Assembly: GCF_018831085.1 (NCBI RefSeq) | Contig: NZ_JAGPNM010000009.1 | Coordinates: 62,001 to 126,000 of the forward strand | Length of the DNA stretch: 64,000 nucleotides | Direction: 5' to 3' | Source: Rheinheimera oceanensis | Lineage (GTDB): Bacteria > Pseudomonadota > Gammaproteobacteria > Enterobacterales > Alteromonadaceae | Shown: positions 53,159 through 62,024 of the stretch, piece after piece | Layout: the number at the start of each line of letters is the position of its first letter | Position numbering within the stretch: the first letter of the stretch is position 1 | Position numbers and translations under genes: made by a program | Notes under the pieces: generated by a model | What the model was told of the DNA's origin: nothing | What the model saw: only the letters and a program-made list of their open reading frames with translations | Databases searched by the model: none

Positions 53159-53895
53159 TGCTGTCAGATGAAATGTTATCGGCGTTTTTAGACGCACAGC
53201 TAAGCGCAGCAGAGATGGATACCGTGCGCCAGCAACTGCTGGACGATGAGCAATTAACCGAGCGACTGGCCGATCTGGCGATGGTTGACGGCCTGATACA
53301 ACAGCACTATGCGCAAATTGACCAGCGCCCTATGCCTGAGGCCATTTTAAAGTTGCTAGGCTACACCAATGAACTAAACCAAGCGGAAACACCACGCAGT
53401 GCTGCAGTGATCCCGTTTCCGCTGTGGCGCCGGGCCCAGCAACAATTACAGCGCCATGCTGCCGCTGTAGCCTGTATCGCTTTATTCGCTGGTTATGGCG
53501 CATCACAACTTAACGGGCCGGCCCAGCCTGCGCTTGCGGGATTAAGTAAGGATGTGGTTCAGCTGCTCAACAGTGCCACCAGTGGCCAGGACTACCAGTT
53601 GGCCAAGCAGCAGCTAACGCCACGGCTGAGCTTTATTAACCAACAAGGTGATTTTTGCCGCCAGTACAGCCTGCAAAGCCTGGCTGAGCTAAGCGAAAAC
53701 ATTGCCTGCCGGCGCAACGGCCAATGGCGACAGAGTGCCAGCGTAATTCTTGCTCTGTCAGGCGTTGTTAATGAGGGGCAATACCAGACTGCCAGTGGCG
53801 GCAGTATGTTAGACAACATCCTGGACAACATGATGGCAGGTCCGGCGCTTACCGCCACCGCCGAACAACAGTACCTGAACAAAACTAACCGCTGA
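53155..53895 (+). CDS. anti-sigma factor (single-pass membrane protein)
   Basis: A 246-residue protein starting inside the sigma stop, with GGAGG upstream. Residues 1-60 resemble the anti-sigma N-terminal domain (LSDEMLSAFLDAQLSAAEMDTVRQQL is split here by normal variation), without the HxxxCxxC zinc motif. One membrane helix spans about 101-117, leaving a periplasmic domain of about 130 residues with two cysteines. Position and layout fit a cognate anti-sigma that holds the ECF factor at the membrane until a signal or protease releases it. Confidence 0.85.
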   Translation: MMLSDEMLSAFLDAQLSAAEMDTVRQQLLDDEQLTERLADLAMVDGLIQQHYAQIDQRPMPEAILKLLGYTNELNQAETPRSAAVIPFPLWRRAQQQLQRHAAAVACIALFAGYGASQLNGPAQPALAGLSKDVVQLLNSATSGQDYQLAKQQLTPRLSFINQQGDFCRQYSLQSLAELSENIACRRNGQWRQSASVILALSGVVNEGQYQTASGGSMLDNILDNMMAGPALTATAEQQYLNKTNR

Positions 53896-53914
53896 TCAAA
53901 GCCGGAGGTATGCA

Positions 53915-54412
53915 ATGACACAGCAGAAATTTATACCAACCCTTATTCTGTTAGGCCTAGTATTACTAAGCAGCTGCAGCAGCCAGCCTGATTACCGGGC
54001 TGCCAATGGCAGAGGCTATGGCTACAGCGAGCAGCAAATAAGCAATAACTATTACCGGGTTACATTTAAATCTGCCGGTGCCGACAGCGGTAAAGCCAAA
54101 GCCTACGCCCTGCGCCGGGCGGCAGAACTTGCAGAAGCGCAAGGCTATGACTGGTTTGCCGTAGTGGAGAAAGAAACGCTGGTTGAACGCCAGCAAGATA
54201 ACAGCAATCATGTTGGCGCCGGTTACCAACACACCACAGTACAAGATTGTTCACTGCCAGGTTGTCGTAGCCGAACCGTAACGCGACCACAGTATGAGAT
54301 CGGTATAAGCAGTGGTGGCCGCAATCAGGTAGAGGCGGTACTGGAGATCCGCATGGGTAAAGGCGTAATGCCCGACAGCAGCAGGGTGTACCCGGCCGGT
54401 AGTGGGCTGTAA
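53915..54412 (+). CDS. CC0125/CC1285-type lipoprotein
   Basis: A 165-residue lipoprotein (lipobox LLSSC, Cys21). The mature part has GYGYSEQQISNNYYRVTF and YALRRAAELAEAQGYDWFAVV, the pattern of the CC0125/CC1285 lipoprotein family, whose function is not established. A central CSLPGC pair may form a disulfide. GGAGG precedes the ATG, and it follows the anti-sigma gene by 19 bases, so it belongs to the sigma operon and may sense or respond to envelope state. Confidence 0.8.
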   Translation: MTQQKFIPTLILLGLVLLSSCSSQPDYRAANGRGYGYSEQQISNNYYRVTFKSAGADSGKAKAYALRRAAELAEAQGYDWFAVVEKETLVERQQDNSNHVGAGYQHTTVQDCSLPGCRSRTVTRPQYEIGISSGGRNQVEAVLEIRMGKGVMPDSSRVYPAGSGL

Positions 54413-54476
54413 CAGACAATACTGCTCCACTGCGTCACAAGCACCGGCCTAAACGATGCTGTAACACTGGCGAAAA

Positions 54477-54501
54477 AAAACCCGCCATTGTGGCGGGTTT
54501 T
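54477..54501. terminator. bidirectional terminator
   Basis: AAAACCCGCCA pairs with TGGCGGGTTTT across TTG, with A-rich left and T-rich right flanks; it serves the convergent lipoprotein and TonB-receptor genes. Confidence 0.9.
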
Positions 54502-54520
54502 ACACTCCAAAAGTAAACGT

Positions 54521-57031
54521 TTAGAACTTGTAACTTACGCCACCGTAAATCTGACGGCCGATAGTGTCGAATACTTCCGGCACTGTGCCACCGTCGCTGC
54601 CATTAGCAACACGTGATGGCTCTTCGTCGGTCAGGTTTTTCACACCCAGCGACACACTCAGGCCGTCAGTAATAAAGTAACTGGCAGCAATATTGTGATA
54701 CAGCACGGCGTCAATACGTGAACCGTCAGCTAAGTACTCTGTTTTACCGATATAACGGTTAAAGTAGGTTACGCTCCAGTCACCCTGACCTGCCTGAATG
54801 CTGAAGTTGTTACGCAATTCAGCATAGCCACCGAAGTTACCGTCGATGGTGTTGGTGTAATCCAGGCCATCTTGTTTAAACTTCAGTAACCAGGTGGTGT
54901 CGTTATTGATATTCCAGGTTAAACCTAAACCTTCAAAGCGATAGGCAATATTTAAGTCAATACCGCTGGTATCCTGATCACCTACGTTAGTTAACGGGTT
55001 GGTGAAGTTAGACAAATCACCTTCCGGCGTAATCTTGAAGGTTTCACAGGCAGTAACATCACCGGCAAAACAGTTATTTAAACCAGCTTGTGCATCTAAA
55101 CGCGTAATAGCGTTTGATACTTTAAAGCGCCAGTAATCTACTGTCATTGACAGGCCTTCAATTTGTGCAGGTGATAACACCACACCGGCAGTGAAAGATT
55201 CTGACTCTTCCGGTTCAATGTTGGCATCTGAGGTGTAGTTCACCAGAATTTGCGGGTCTTGCTCATTGCCCCATGGGTCATCCAGGTAATCATAAGAACC
55301 TGTGTTACCACCAAACAACTCACTAACATTAGGTGCGCGGAAACCGGTAGCAGCTACACCACGGAACATCACCTCGTCAGACAACTCATAGGTTAAACCC
55401 ACTTTCCAGGTGCTGGCTTTACCGAAGGTAGAGTAATCATCAAAACGCAGCGCAAATTCACCGGTTAATTTTTCAGTGAACGGTACACTCACTTCCTGAT
55501 AGAACGACACAACATCGTAGCTACCATTGGTAGGGTCTTGCTGAGCGGCAGTACCTTCACCAGCTACAATTACCGGGTCCGGGTTGTAGTAGCCGCTGTC
55601 ACGGCGGTACTCTGCACCAATAGCAAAACCCACAGCGCCAGCACTTAAATCAAATAAATCGCCGCTTAATACGCCAGCAACGATATGCTGTTTATTACCA
55701 CCGTTGGCCTGTTCCAGATAACCAATTTCGTCAATAATAGCCGGCGTTAATGGCGCACCGCTAAACCAGGCTGCCTGATTCGCATACACAGAATCAGCCA
55801 TATTTACAGCGTTAATTGAATTGGCTACCGAAGTATCAGCTTTGTTTTTACCGAAGGTGTAAGACAGGTCCCAGTTCATGCCGGTATGTACGTCCAGCGT
55901 ACCGGCTAAACCGGCAGATAAACGCAGTGTGTCTGTATCTTGCTCATATACACGTGGGCCAACGTCGTTAGTGCGGCGGCGGTAATTAATACGGCCGGTT
56001 TCGTCTGCTGCCAGACCACCTGCAGTCATTGCAGGCGTCAGTGTAATGCATTTAACCAAATCAGCACCCGGCGCACCACACACATCCAGCATGATATCAC
56101 CAGGCTGGGCAGCCATTTGCTGATCTGATTTACGTTTGGTATAAAGCGCATCGGCAGTAAACACCAGGTCGTTACCCAGCTCTTGTGTCGCATTAGCAAA
56201 CAAGCTGTAACGTTTGCTTGGTGTTTGGTACCAGCTGTCCTGAGTAAAATCATAACCGGTGCTGCGATCTACCCACTGGCCCTGGGCATTTTGTACTTTG
56301 CCGCCTAAAGTGCCTGTAGGGATGTAAGAACTATTACCCGCTTCAGTCCAGTCACGGTCTGCCTGAATAACACCTTTACGATCTGAATACGCCGCACCAA
56401 AGGTATAGTTACCGCGGTCGGTGCTAAAACCATATAGCGCACTTAGCTCACCGGTTTCACCGTCGCCTTTGTCTGTGCTGCTACCGTTTAAATCTACCTG
56501 AAAGCCTTCAAAATCTTTTTTGGTAATAATGTTTACCACACCGGCAATGGCGTCAGAGCCATATACTGCAGAAGCGCCGTCTTTTAAAATTTCTACCCGC
56601 GCAATCATCGCAACCGGAATAGAGTTTAAGTCTACTGCGCTGTCAGCGCCGGAGCCTGAGTTAACCATACGGCGGCCGTTCAGTAATACCAGAGTACGCT
56701 GTGAGCCCATACCGCGTAAGTCTACCTGAGCAACACCGTCAGCACCGTTGTTCGTGGTTGAACCTACTGCAGCGCCAGCCATAGAGGTTTGCGCCTGTAA
56801 CAGCTGATCCACCGACGTAAAGCCTTCCATACGGATAGCGGCAGCGTCAATTACTGTAACAGGTGATGCAGTTTCCATGTCCTGACGCTGAATGCGCGAA
56901 CCTGTTACTTCAATACGTTCAACCTTGGCAGTTTCTTCCTGTGCTACGGCAACAGAACTAAAGCCTACGGCAGATACTGGCGCAGCCAGCAAAGCAAAGC
57001 GCACTGCTTTGCCGATAATAGATTTTTGCAT
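54521..57031 (-). CDS. TonB-dependent receptor (module copy 1)
   Basis: An 836-residue outer-membrane receptor. The start at 57031 has GGGGGAA before it and gives the signal peptide MQKSIIGKAVRFALL to about VAVAQ. After a TonB-box-like VERIEVTGSRI come plug motifs (VTVIDAAAIRMEG, VDLRGMGSQRTLVLLNGRR, VEILKDGASAVYGSDAIAGVVNIITKK) and a barrel ending YKF. This is the GSRI/NIITKK class, common in aquatic gammaproteobacteria and often linked to carbohydrate or peptide uptake. No FecR-type signalling extension. Divergent from a LytTR regulator; a second such pair follows. Confidence 0.93.
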   Translation of the reverse strand: MQKSIIGKAVRFALLAAPVSAVGFSSVAVAQEETAKVERIEVTGSRIQRQDMETASPVTVIDAAAIRMEGFTSVDQLLQAQTSMAGAAVGSTTNNGADGVAQVDLRGMGSQRTLVLLNGRRMVNSGSGADSAVDLNSIPVAMIARVEILKDGASAVYGSDAIAGVVNIITKKDFEGFQVDLNGSSTDKGDGETGELSALYGFSTDRGNYTFGAAYSDRKGVIQADRDWTEAGNSSYIPTGTLGGKVQNAQGQWVDRSTGYDFTQDSWYQTPSKRYSLFANATQELGNDLVFTADALYTKRKSDQQMAAQPGDIMLDVCGAPGADLVKCITLTPAMTAGGLAADETGRINYRRRTNDVGPRVYEQDTDTLRLSAGLAGTLDVHTGMNWDLSYTFGKNKADTSVANSINAVNMADSVYANQAAWFSGAPLTPAIIDEIGYLEQANGGNKQHIVAGVLSGDLFDLSAGAVGFAIGAEYRRDSGYYNPDPVIVAGEGTAAQQDPTNGSYDVVSFYQEVSVPFTEKLTGEFALRFDDYSTFGKASTWKVGLTYELSDEVMFRGVAATGFRAPNVSELFGGNTGSYDYLDDPWGNEQDPQILVNYTSDANIEPEESESFTAGVVLSPAQIEGLSMTVDYWRFKVSNAITRLDAQAGLNNCFAGDVTACETFKITPEGDLSNFTNPLTNVGDQDTSGIDLNIAYRFEGLGLTWNINNDTTWLLKFKQDGLDYTNTIDGNFGGYAELRNNFSIQAGQGDWSVTYFNRYIGKTEYLADGSRIDAVLYHNIAASYFITDGLSVSLGVKNLTDEEPSRVANGSDGGTVPEVFDTIGRQIYGGVSYKF

Positions 57032-57363
57032 GTTATTCCCCCTGGAAGCCTTCAATGAGGCTGCCGTTGTTATAAGTGGTGGTTTTTCCGGCGCTGACGC
57101 TACTGTGCTTCTGTTGCCAATACCAGCACAAATACACCAATACGGGGTTTACTGTGATAAACAGAAGGAAATACGGCATCACGCTCTGTGCTGTGTAAAT
57201 TTGTAAAAATTGCCGCCAAAGCCACTGAAATTAAGGCCAACGCTATTTGGTAACTTAACGGGCTCTGCTACACTGCGCGCCCTTTAAGCCCCATGGGACA
57301 GGGAACTGACGCTCATTAACCTGGTCAGAGCTGTTCCACGCCGTTAATTTTCCCGAGTCGGAT
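57032..57363. other. divergent regulatory region, module copy 1
   Basis: A 332-base gap without a gene, between the receptor and the LytTR regulator. It holds an 18-nt motif (57123-57140) shared with the other module. I could not pick out convincing -35/-10 pairs or LytTR binding repeats. Confidence 0.6.
57123..57140 (-). promoter_or_regulatory. 18-nt motif shared by both receptor upstream regions
   Basis: CCAGCACAAATACACCAA (plus strand) recurs at 60983-61000 with one change. It lies 92 bases before the receptor start and is flanked on the left in both copies by GCTACTGT and on the right by TACGG. A regulator site or conserved leader element is likely; LytTR binding is one possibility. Confidence 0.6.
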
Positions 57364-58107
57364 ATGAAACTAAGCTGTTTAATAGTGGACGACGAACCTT
57401 TAGCCAGGGCTGGCATAAGACACCTTTTAAGTCAGCAGCAGCAATTTGAAGTTGCTGCTGAAGCAGACAACGGCACCGACGCACTGCGCCTGGCAGAGCT
57501 GCATCAGCCGGATATTATTTTTCTGGATATACAAATGCCGGGGCTCGATGGCCTGAATGTCTTTAAACAGCTGGCGAATAAACCAGCCGTTATTTTTTGC
57601 AGCGCCTATGCCGAGCACGCCGTTACCGCCTTTGATCTAAGCGCCGTGGATTACCTGCTGAAACCCTTTAGTGCCGAGCGGTTTCAGCAGGCGTTGTTTA
57701 AAGCCTGTGGCAAAATTATTGATACGCTTAGCCGCAACAGCGAGCAAACAGAACACAGCAGCAACTATATAGAGCGTATCACTATCCGCGATCCGGGCAG
57801 GTTGCGTATTGTTGAAGTTGACGATATCAGCTGGATTGAAAGTGCCGGTAACTATGTTGATATTCATGTGTATTCACAGCGAAAAAGCTACCTGCTGCGT
57901 GATACTATGGCCGCGATAGAAAGCAAGCTCGATCCGGCCATTTTCGCTCGTATTCACCGCTCATCTATCGTGCGCAAAAGTGATATTATTGAATTGCGTC
58001 CAGGTGATAAAGGCGATGCCGAAGTTGTGTTAAAGTGTGGTACTTTGCTTACTATGTCTCGCCGCCACCGGGCAGCACTGGCCGAGCTGTTTGGTCAGAT
58101 AGCCTGA
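57364..58107 (+). CDS. LytTR-family response regulator (module copy 1)
   Basis: A 247-residue two-component regulator. Receiver domain: acidic pocket VDDEP (Asp9, Asp10), phospho-acceptor Asp55 in FLDIQMPG, and Lys100 in YLLKPF. LytTR DNA-binding domain from about 138 (ISWIESAGNYVDIH, FARIHRSSIVRKSDI). No histidine kinase lies in the window, so its kinase is elsewhere or it is an orphan. Divergent from the receptor, which it probably controls. Confidence 0.92.
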   Translation: MKLSCLIVDDEPLARAGIRHLLSQQQQFEVAAEADNGTDALRLAELHQPDIIFLDIQMPGLDGLNVFKQLANKPAVIFCSAYAEHAVTAFDLSAVDYLLKPFSAERFQQALFKACGKIIDTLSRNSEQTEHSSNYIERITIRDPGRLRIVEVDDISWIESAGNYVDIHVYSQRKSYLLRDTMAAIESKLDPAIFARIHRSSIVRKSDIIELRPGDKGDAEVVLKCGTLLTMSRRHRAALAELFGQIA

Positions 58108-58135
58108 CAGTTTTGGAGAACAGCATTGATATAAA

Positions 58136-58167
58136 AAAACCGGCGCTCTGATAAATACGCCGGTTTT
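58136..58167. terminator. bidirectional terminator between the two modules
   Basis: AAAACCGGCG (58136-58145) pairs with CGCCGGTTTT (58158-58167) across a 12-base loop, with A-run on the left and T-run on the right, between the convergent regulator 1 and receptor 2 genes. Confidence 0.88.
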
Positions 58168-58219
58168 GCTGCAAAGTGCTCGTTTTTCGGATTAGGGCAT
58201 TAATCTAAGCACATGACGG

Positions 58220-60874
58220 TTAGAAGTTCTGCTCAACACGCAAAGATAAAGAGCGCCCCATAACGTCATATAAACCAGTGTAACTGTCGCGGTAACCTGC
58301 AGTGGTATATTGGTTAGGCGCTTGTTTATCAAAAAGATTATTTATACCAAACGTAATACGGCCATTCCAGTTGTGGTTATATGAAATTTGGGCATTGTGT
58401 TTCACGTAGCTTGGAATATCTACCAGATAAGTAGTACCCCATACATCATTACCGGAATCCTGAGCGCCAATGTAGTAGCTGGTCCAGGCTGCACCCCATT
58501 TATCACGAGCCCAGCTAACCTGCACATTACCGCGCAGATCCGGATAATCTTGTAAGCCAGCATAATCAATAATCTCTGCATCTGGTGCAGACTGTGATAA
58601 ATACTCTTTGACGTAACTTAACTCACCTTTAAAAGCAAAATCGCCATAACCTGTTGCCAAACGGTAAGCTGTTTTAAAGTCAAAGCCAGAGGTTGTCAGC
58701 CCGGCGATGTTTTGATCATAACTATAGATGGTTTCAATTTTACCAAGGGAATCACGCACTATCGCCGGATGGTTACCAGCCCCCAGCTCCTGCTCTTCCA
58801 GCAGTAAACGGGAAACACTGATTGAGCCTATTTTATCATTCAGTTTAATTTTGTAATAAGACACCTCGGCTGACCAATCATGAGTAATATTCCATACAGC
58901 CCCCAGCGTTAAAGATTCACCTTTTTCAGGTTTCAGATCCGGGTTACCACCAAACCAGGTGCGATGCTGCTGAGATCCGTTAGCATTGCAGTACACTGCA
59001 TCACTACTGGCGTTACCCAGGGTATCACACCACATCGTATCGTATGCCCGTTCAAAACTTAGTGACTGGGTGGAAAACATCTCTGCCATACTTGGCGCGC
59101 GGAATGATTCCCCCCAGCTGGCACGCAGCAACAATGCATCCAGCGGCCGCCAGGTAATGCCAACTTGTGGTGTGGCATTGTCAAAAGTACCACTTACATA
59201 ATTTACACCAACATCGCCGGATTGATCATATTCGTCATAACGCAGCGCAGCATTGATATCAACATTTTTGGGCAAAGCTACATGCACTTCGGTGTAAATC
59301 GATTTACGGTCCCGGGTGGCAAAAACATCATCACCGCCAGAGCCGCCGGAAACACGGCCGGAAGCCGATTGTGGATCACTTTGTTGGGTAAAATCGACGG
59401 TTTCAAATTCAGCGCCTATCACCCCGGCTATTGAAAAAAAGTTGTTTTCAAACAGTAAGCTGGAAGCAACCGCATCAAATTGTTTGCTTTCATATTCAGC
59501 AGTATAAACACCGGTATGCGCTGCCTGAGAATAAAACTCAGTCATCATAGTATTCCAGTCATCTGTACTCATGCCGGAAATGTTGAAAATATCATACTGC
59601 CCGCTATCAACCAGGGATTGCACAATATCATCGTTGATCAGGTTTGAATTAAATGAGTTAGTTTTAGACCGGCTCAACTGCGCATTCACTTCCCAGTCAA
59701 TACCATGTCCTACCTCCAGGTAGCCTACTAAACCGCCCAAAAAGTCGATAGTGTTAATTTCAGTGCGGGTGTCGCGCTCACCAATTTGTACCGAACGCAT
59801 CCGCAGGCTTAAATCTTCCCCCACAGGGTTAAAGGGGTTATCAGCACTCATGGTTGGTACATTGGTAGACACCGGGGTACCGGCATAGCGTGAATCTGTT
59901 TTAGCAAACGACGCACTGGCCCGGCCACGAAATTGCAGGTTATCCATTAAGTTATAGTTGAAGTTACCTAATAAAGAATTTTGTTCAACATCACTAAACA
60001 ACTTGGTGACCATACCGTAATTGTAGCCACACTGTGCACCACCACCTAACACAACAGTGTTTTCAACCTCACCGCACATATCTTCGTTAAAGTACCAGCT
60101 ACCATCCGGGCGCACACCGTTGGGTACTGAGCTATAACCAGAGTAATCGCCATAGGTGGCATCATCCATTTGCCAGATATCACGATCCATTACCGCATCA
60201 GCTTTATAATGCTCAAAAGTCAGCACCATATTGCCTTTGGAACCGGAAAAACCTGACGTCACAGAAAAGCGGTTACTGTCACCACCATCACCTTTTGGCC
60301 GTTCGGTGTCATAACTCAGGCTAACACCGTCAAAGTTCTTTTTGGTAATAATGTTTATTACACCAGCCACTGCATCAGAACCATACACCGCAGATGCTCC
60401 ATCGCGCAGGATTTCAATCCGCTCTACAATTGCCATCGGAATACGTGAGGTATCTGCAGAAACACCACCACTGGAACTGGTACCCGGCATTCTGCGGCCA
60501 TCCAGCAGCACCAGCGTATAATATGATTCAAGACCGCGCATTTGTACTGTACTGGTGGCACTGGCACCCGAGCCATAACCTGACATACCGCGCCATGAGC
60601 CAAAGCTGTTTACTGAGCTGTTATTAAGCACATCAGCGACTGTTACCTCACCTGAAAGCTGAATATCGGCGGCGGTAATTACCGTAACCGGTGATGAGGT
60701 TTCCATATCAACTTGCTTAATACGTGAGCCGGTAACATCAATTCGCTCTATGCGCTCAACCTCGTCACTTTTGCTCTGCTCTTGCGCAGCGATGTTTGCG
60801 CTTAAGCCAGATAACACCACAGGCGCAGTTAATAATGCAAAGCGCACAGCTTTGCTTAAAAATGATTTTTGCAT
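58220..60874 (-). CDS. TonB-dependent receptor (module copy 2)
   Basis: An 884-residue receptor of the same class as the one at 54521, with a near-identical signal peptide (MQKSFLSKAVRFALL to about IAAQE). AGAGGGAA lies before the ATG at 60874; longer in-frame reading extends into the conserved leader. The TonB-box-like VERIERIDVTGSRI, VQMRGLESYYTLVLLDGRR and VEILRDGASAVYGSDAVAGV are intact, and the barrel ends EQNF. The barrel differs substantially from copy 1, so the pair probably recognise different ligands. Confidence 0.93.
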   Translation of the reverse strand: MQKSFLSKAVRFALLTAPVVLSGLSANIAAQEQSKSDEVERIERIDVTGSRIKQVDMETSSPVTVITAADIQLSGEVTVADVLNNSSVNSFGSWRGMSGYGSGASATSTVQMRGLESYYTLVLLDGRRMPGTSSSGGVSADTSRIPMAIVERIEILRDGASAVYGSDAVAGVINIITKKNFDGVSLSYDTERPKGDGGDSNRFSVTSGFSGSKGNMVLTFEHYKADAVMDRDIWQMDDATYGDYSGYSSVPNGVRPDGSWYFNEDMCGEVENTVVLGGGAQCGYNYGMVTKLFSDVEQNSLLGNFNYNLMDNLQFRGRASASFAKTDSRYAGTPVSTNVPTMSADNPFNPVGEDLSLRMRSVQIGERDTRTEINTIDFLGGLVGYLEVGHGIDWEVNAQLSRSKTNSFNSNLINDDIVQSLVDSGQYDIFNISGMSTDDWNTMMTEFYSQAAHTGVYTAEYESKQFDAVASSLLFENNFFSIAGVIGAEFETVDFTQQSDPQSASGRVSGGSGGDDVFATRDRKSIYTEVHVALPKNVDINAALRYDEYDQSGDVGVNYVSGTFDNATPQVGITWRPLDALLLRASWGESFRAPSMAEMFSTQSLSFERAYDTMWCDTLGNASSDAVYCNANGSQQHRTWFGGNPDLKPEKGESLTLGAVWNITHDWSAEVSYYKIKLNDKIGSISVSRLLLEEQELGAGNHPAIVRDSLGKIETIYSYDQNIAGLTTSGFDFKTAYRLATGYGDFAFKGELSYVKEYLSQSAPDAEIIDYAGLQDYPDLRGNVQVSWARDKWGAAWTSYYIGAQDSGNDVWGTTYLVDIPSYVKHNAQISYNHNWNGRITFGINNLFDKQAPNQYTTAGYRDSYTGLYDVMGRSLSLRVEQNF

Positions 60875-61211
60875 GATATTCCCTCTGGATCGCAGCCACA
60901 GTAGCAGCCTGGTTGTTAGAAATTTTATTTTTGAGTTATTGGTACCAACCCAGGCAAAGCTACTGTCTTTAGCCTGGCGGCTCCAGCACAAAGACACCAA
61001 GGCATACGGCGGTGTTACAAGCGGGACTTATTGAAAAACAAAAGTAGATTTAACAAAAATTAACAATGTTTTCAGTAACATAACCAGACCTGATATATAC
61101 ATTTATTAATCTACATTTACTGAACTTTACGCGTTTTCAGCTCTGTCATCAGGAACTGTCTTTTCAGCCCTAAGGTCTGAACTTCACCTTTAGGTTTTAA
61201 CTGGATCGATT
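60875..61211. other. divergent regulatory region, module copy 2
   Basis: A 337-base gap without a gene. It contains the second copy of the shared 18-nt motif (60983-61000) and an AT-rich centre (61020-61130) likely to hold promoters. Confidence 0.6.
60983..61000 (-). promoter_or_regulatory. 18-nt motif, second copy
   Basis: CCAGCACAAAGACACCAA matches 57123-57140 at 17 of 18 positions and lies 109 bases before the receptor start; GCTACTGT (from 60959) and TACGG flank it as in copy 1. Confidence 0.6.
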
Positions 61212-62000
61212 ATGGAACTCGGCTGTTTAATCGTAGATGAAGAACCTCTGACCAGGGCGGATATCCGGTTGTTGCTGCAACAACAAGCCCAATTTGGCGT
61301 GATCGCAGAAGCAGACAATACTGCAGATGCTTTAACATTAGCCAGGCTACATCAACCGGATATTATTTTTCTGGATATACAACTACCAATGCCTGCCGGT
61401 ATCAATCTGTTGCAGCAACTGGAATACAAACCTACGCTAATTTTGTGCAGCAGATCTGCTGACGATGCATTTACTGCTTTTGAGCTGAATGCGGCAGATT
61501 TTTTATTAAAACCTCTGCGGGCAGATCGTTTTCAACAAGCTTTGTTAAAAGCCTGTGCCCATGTTATAGACAAATTAGCCTCGCAGTCGCTGGCAACAAT
61601 GGCGGCCCCTTTACTTTGCCCCAGTCACCTGACAATTCGGGAGCCTGGTCGATTCCGGATCGTAGCCATTGAAGATATCAGTTGGATTGAAAGTGCCGGA
61701 AACTATGTTGAGATACACCTGTACTCCCAAAGCAAAAGCTTACTGCTACGTGATACCATGATTTCGTTGCAGCAAAAATTAAACCCTAACCATTTTGCCC
61801 GCGTGCACCGCTCCCACATTGTCCGTAAAAGTGACATTCTTGAAATAAGAACAGGTGATAAAGGAGATGGCAGTATTATGCTAAAATGCGGCACCGTCAT
61901 ACTAATGTCCCGCCGTTATCGCGATAACTTAAGCGAGCTGTTCGGCAGTACCACACCCAAGCCTGTTATCGGCAACAGCCATTCCTGCTATACTGCCTGA
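61212..62000 (+). CDS. LytTR-family response regulator (module copy 2)
   Basis: A 262-residue paralogue of the regulator at 57364. Phospho-acceptor Asp55 (FLDIQLPM) and Lys100 (FLLKPL) are kept, but the acidic pocket reads VDEEP, with Glu10 for Asp, and MPGLDG has become PMPAG. The LytTR domain is very similar to copy 1 (ISWIESAGNYVEIHLYSQ, FARVHRSHIVRKSDI), so both may bind like sites. The receiver may respond differently. No kinase nearby. Confidence 0.91.
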   Translation: MELGCLIVDEEPLTRADIRLLLQQQAQFGVIAEADNTADALTLARLHQPDIIFLDIQLPMPAGINLLQQLEYKPTLILCSRSADDAFTAFELNAADFLLKPLRADRFQQALLKACAHVIDKLASQSLATMAAPLLCPSHLTIREPGRFRIVAIEDISWIESAGNYVEIHLYSQSKSLLLRDTMISLQQKLNPNHFARVHRSHIVRKSDILEIRTGDKGDGSIMLKCGTVILMSRRYRDNLSELFGSTTPKPVIGNSHSCYTA

Positions 62001-62024
62001 AAACTACTCCGGGCCTGCAGTACT

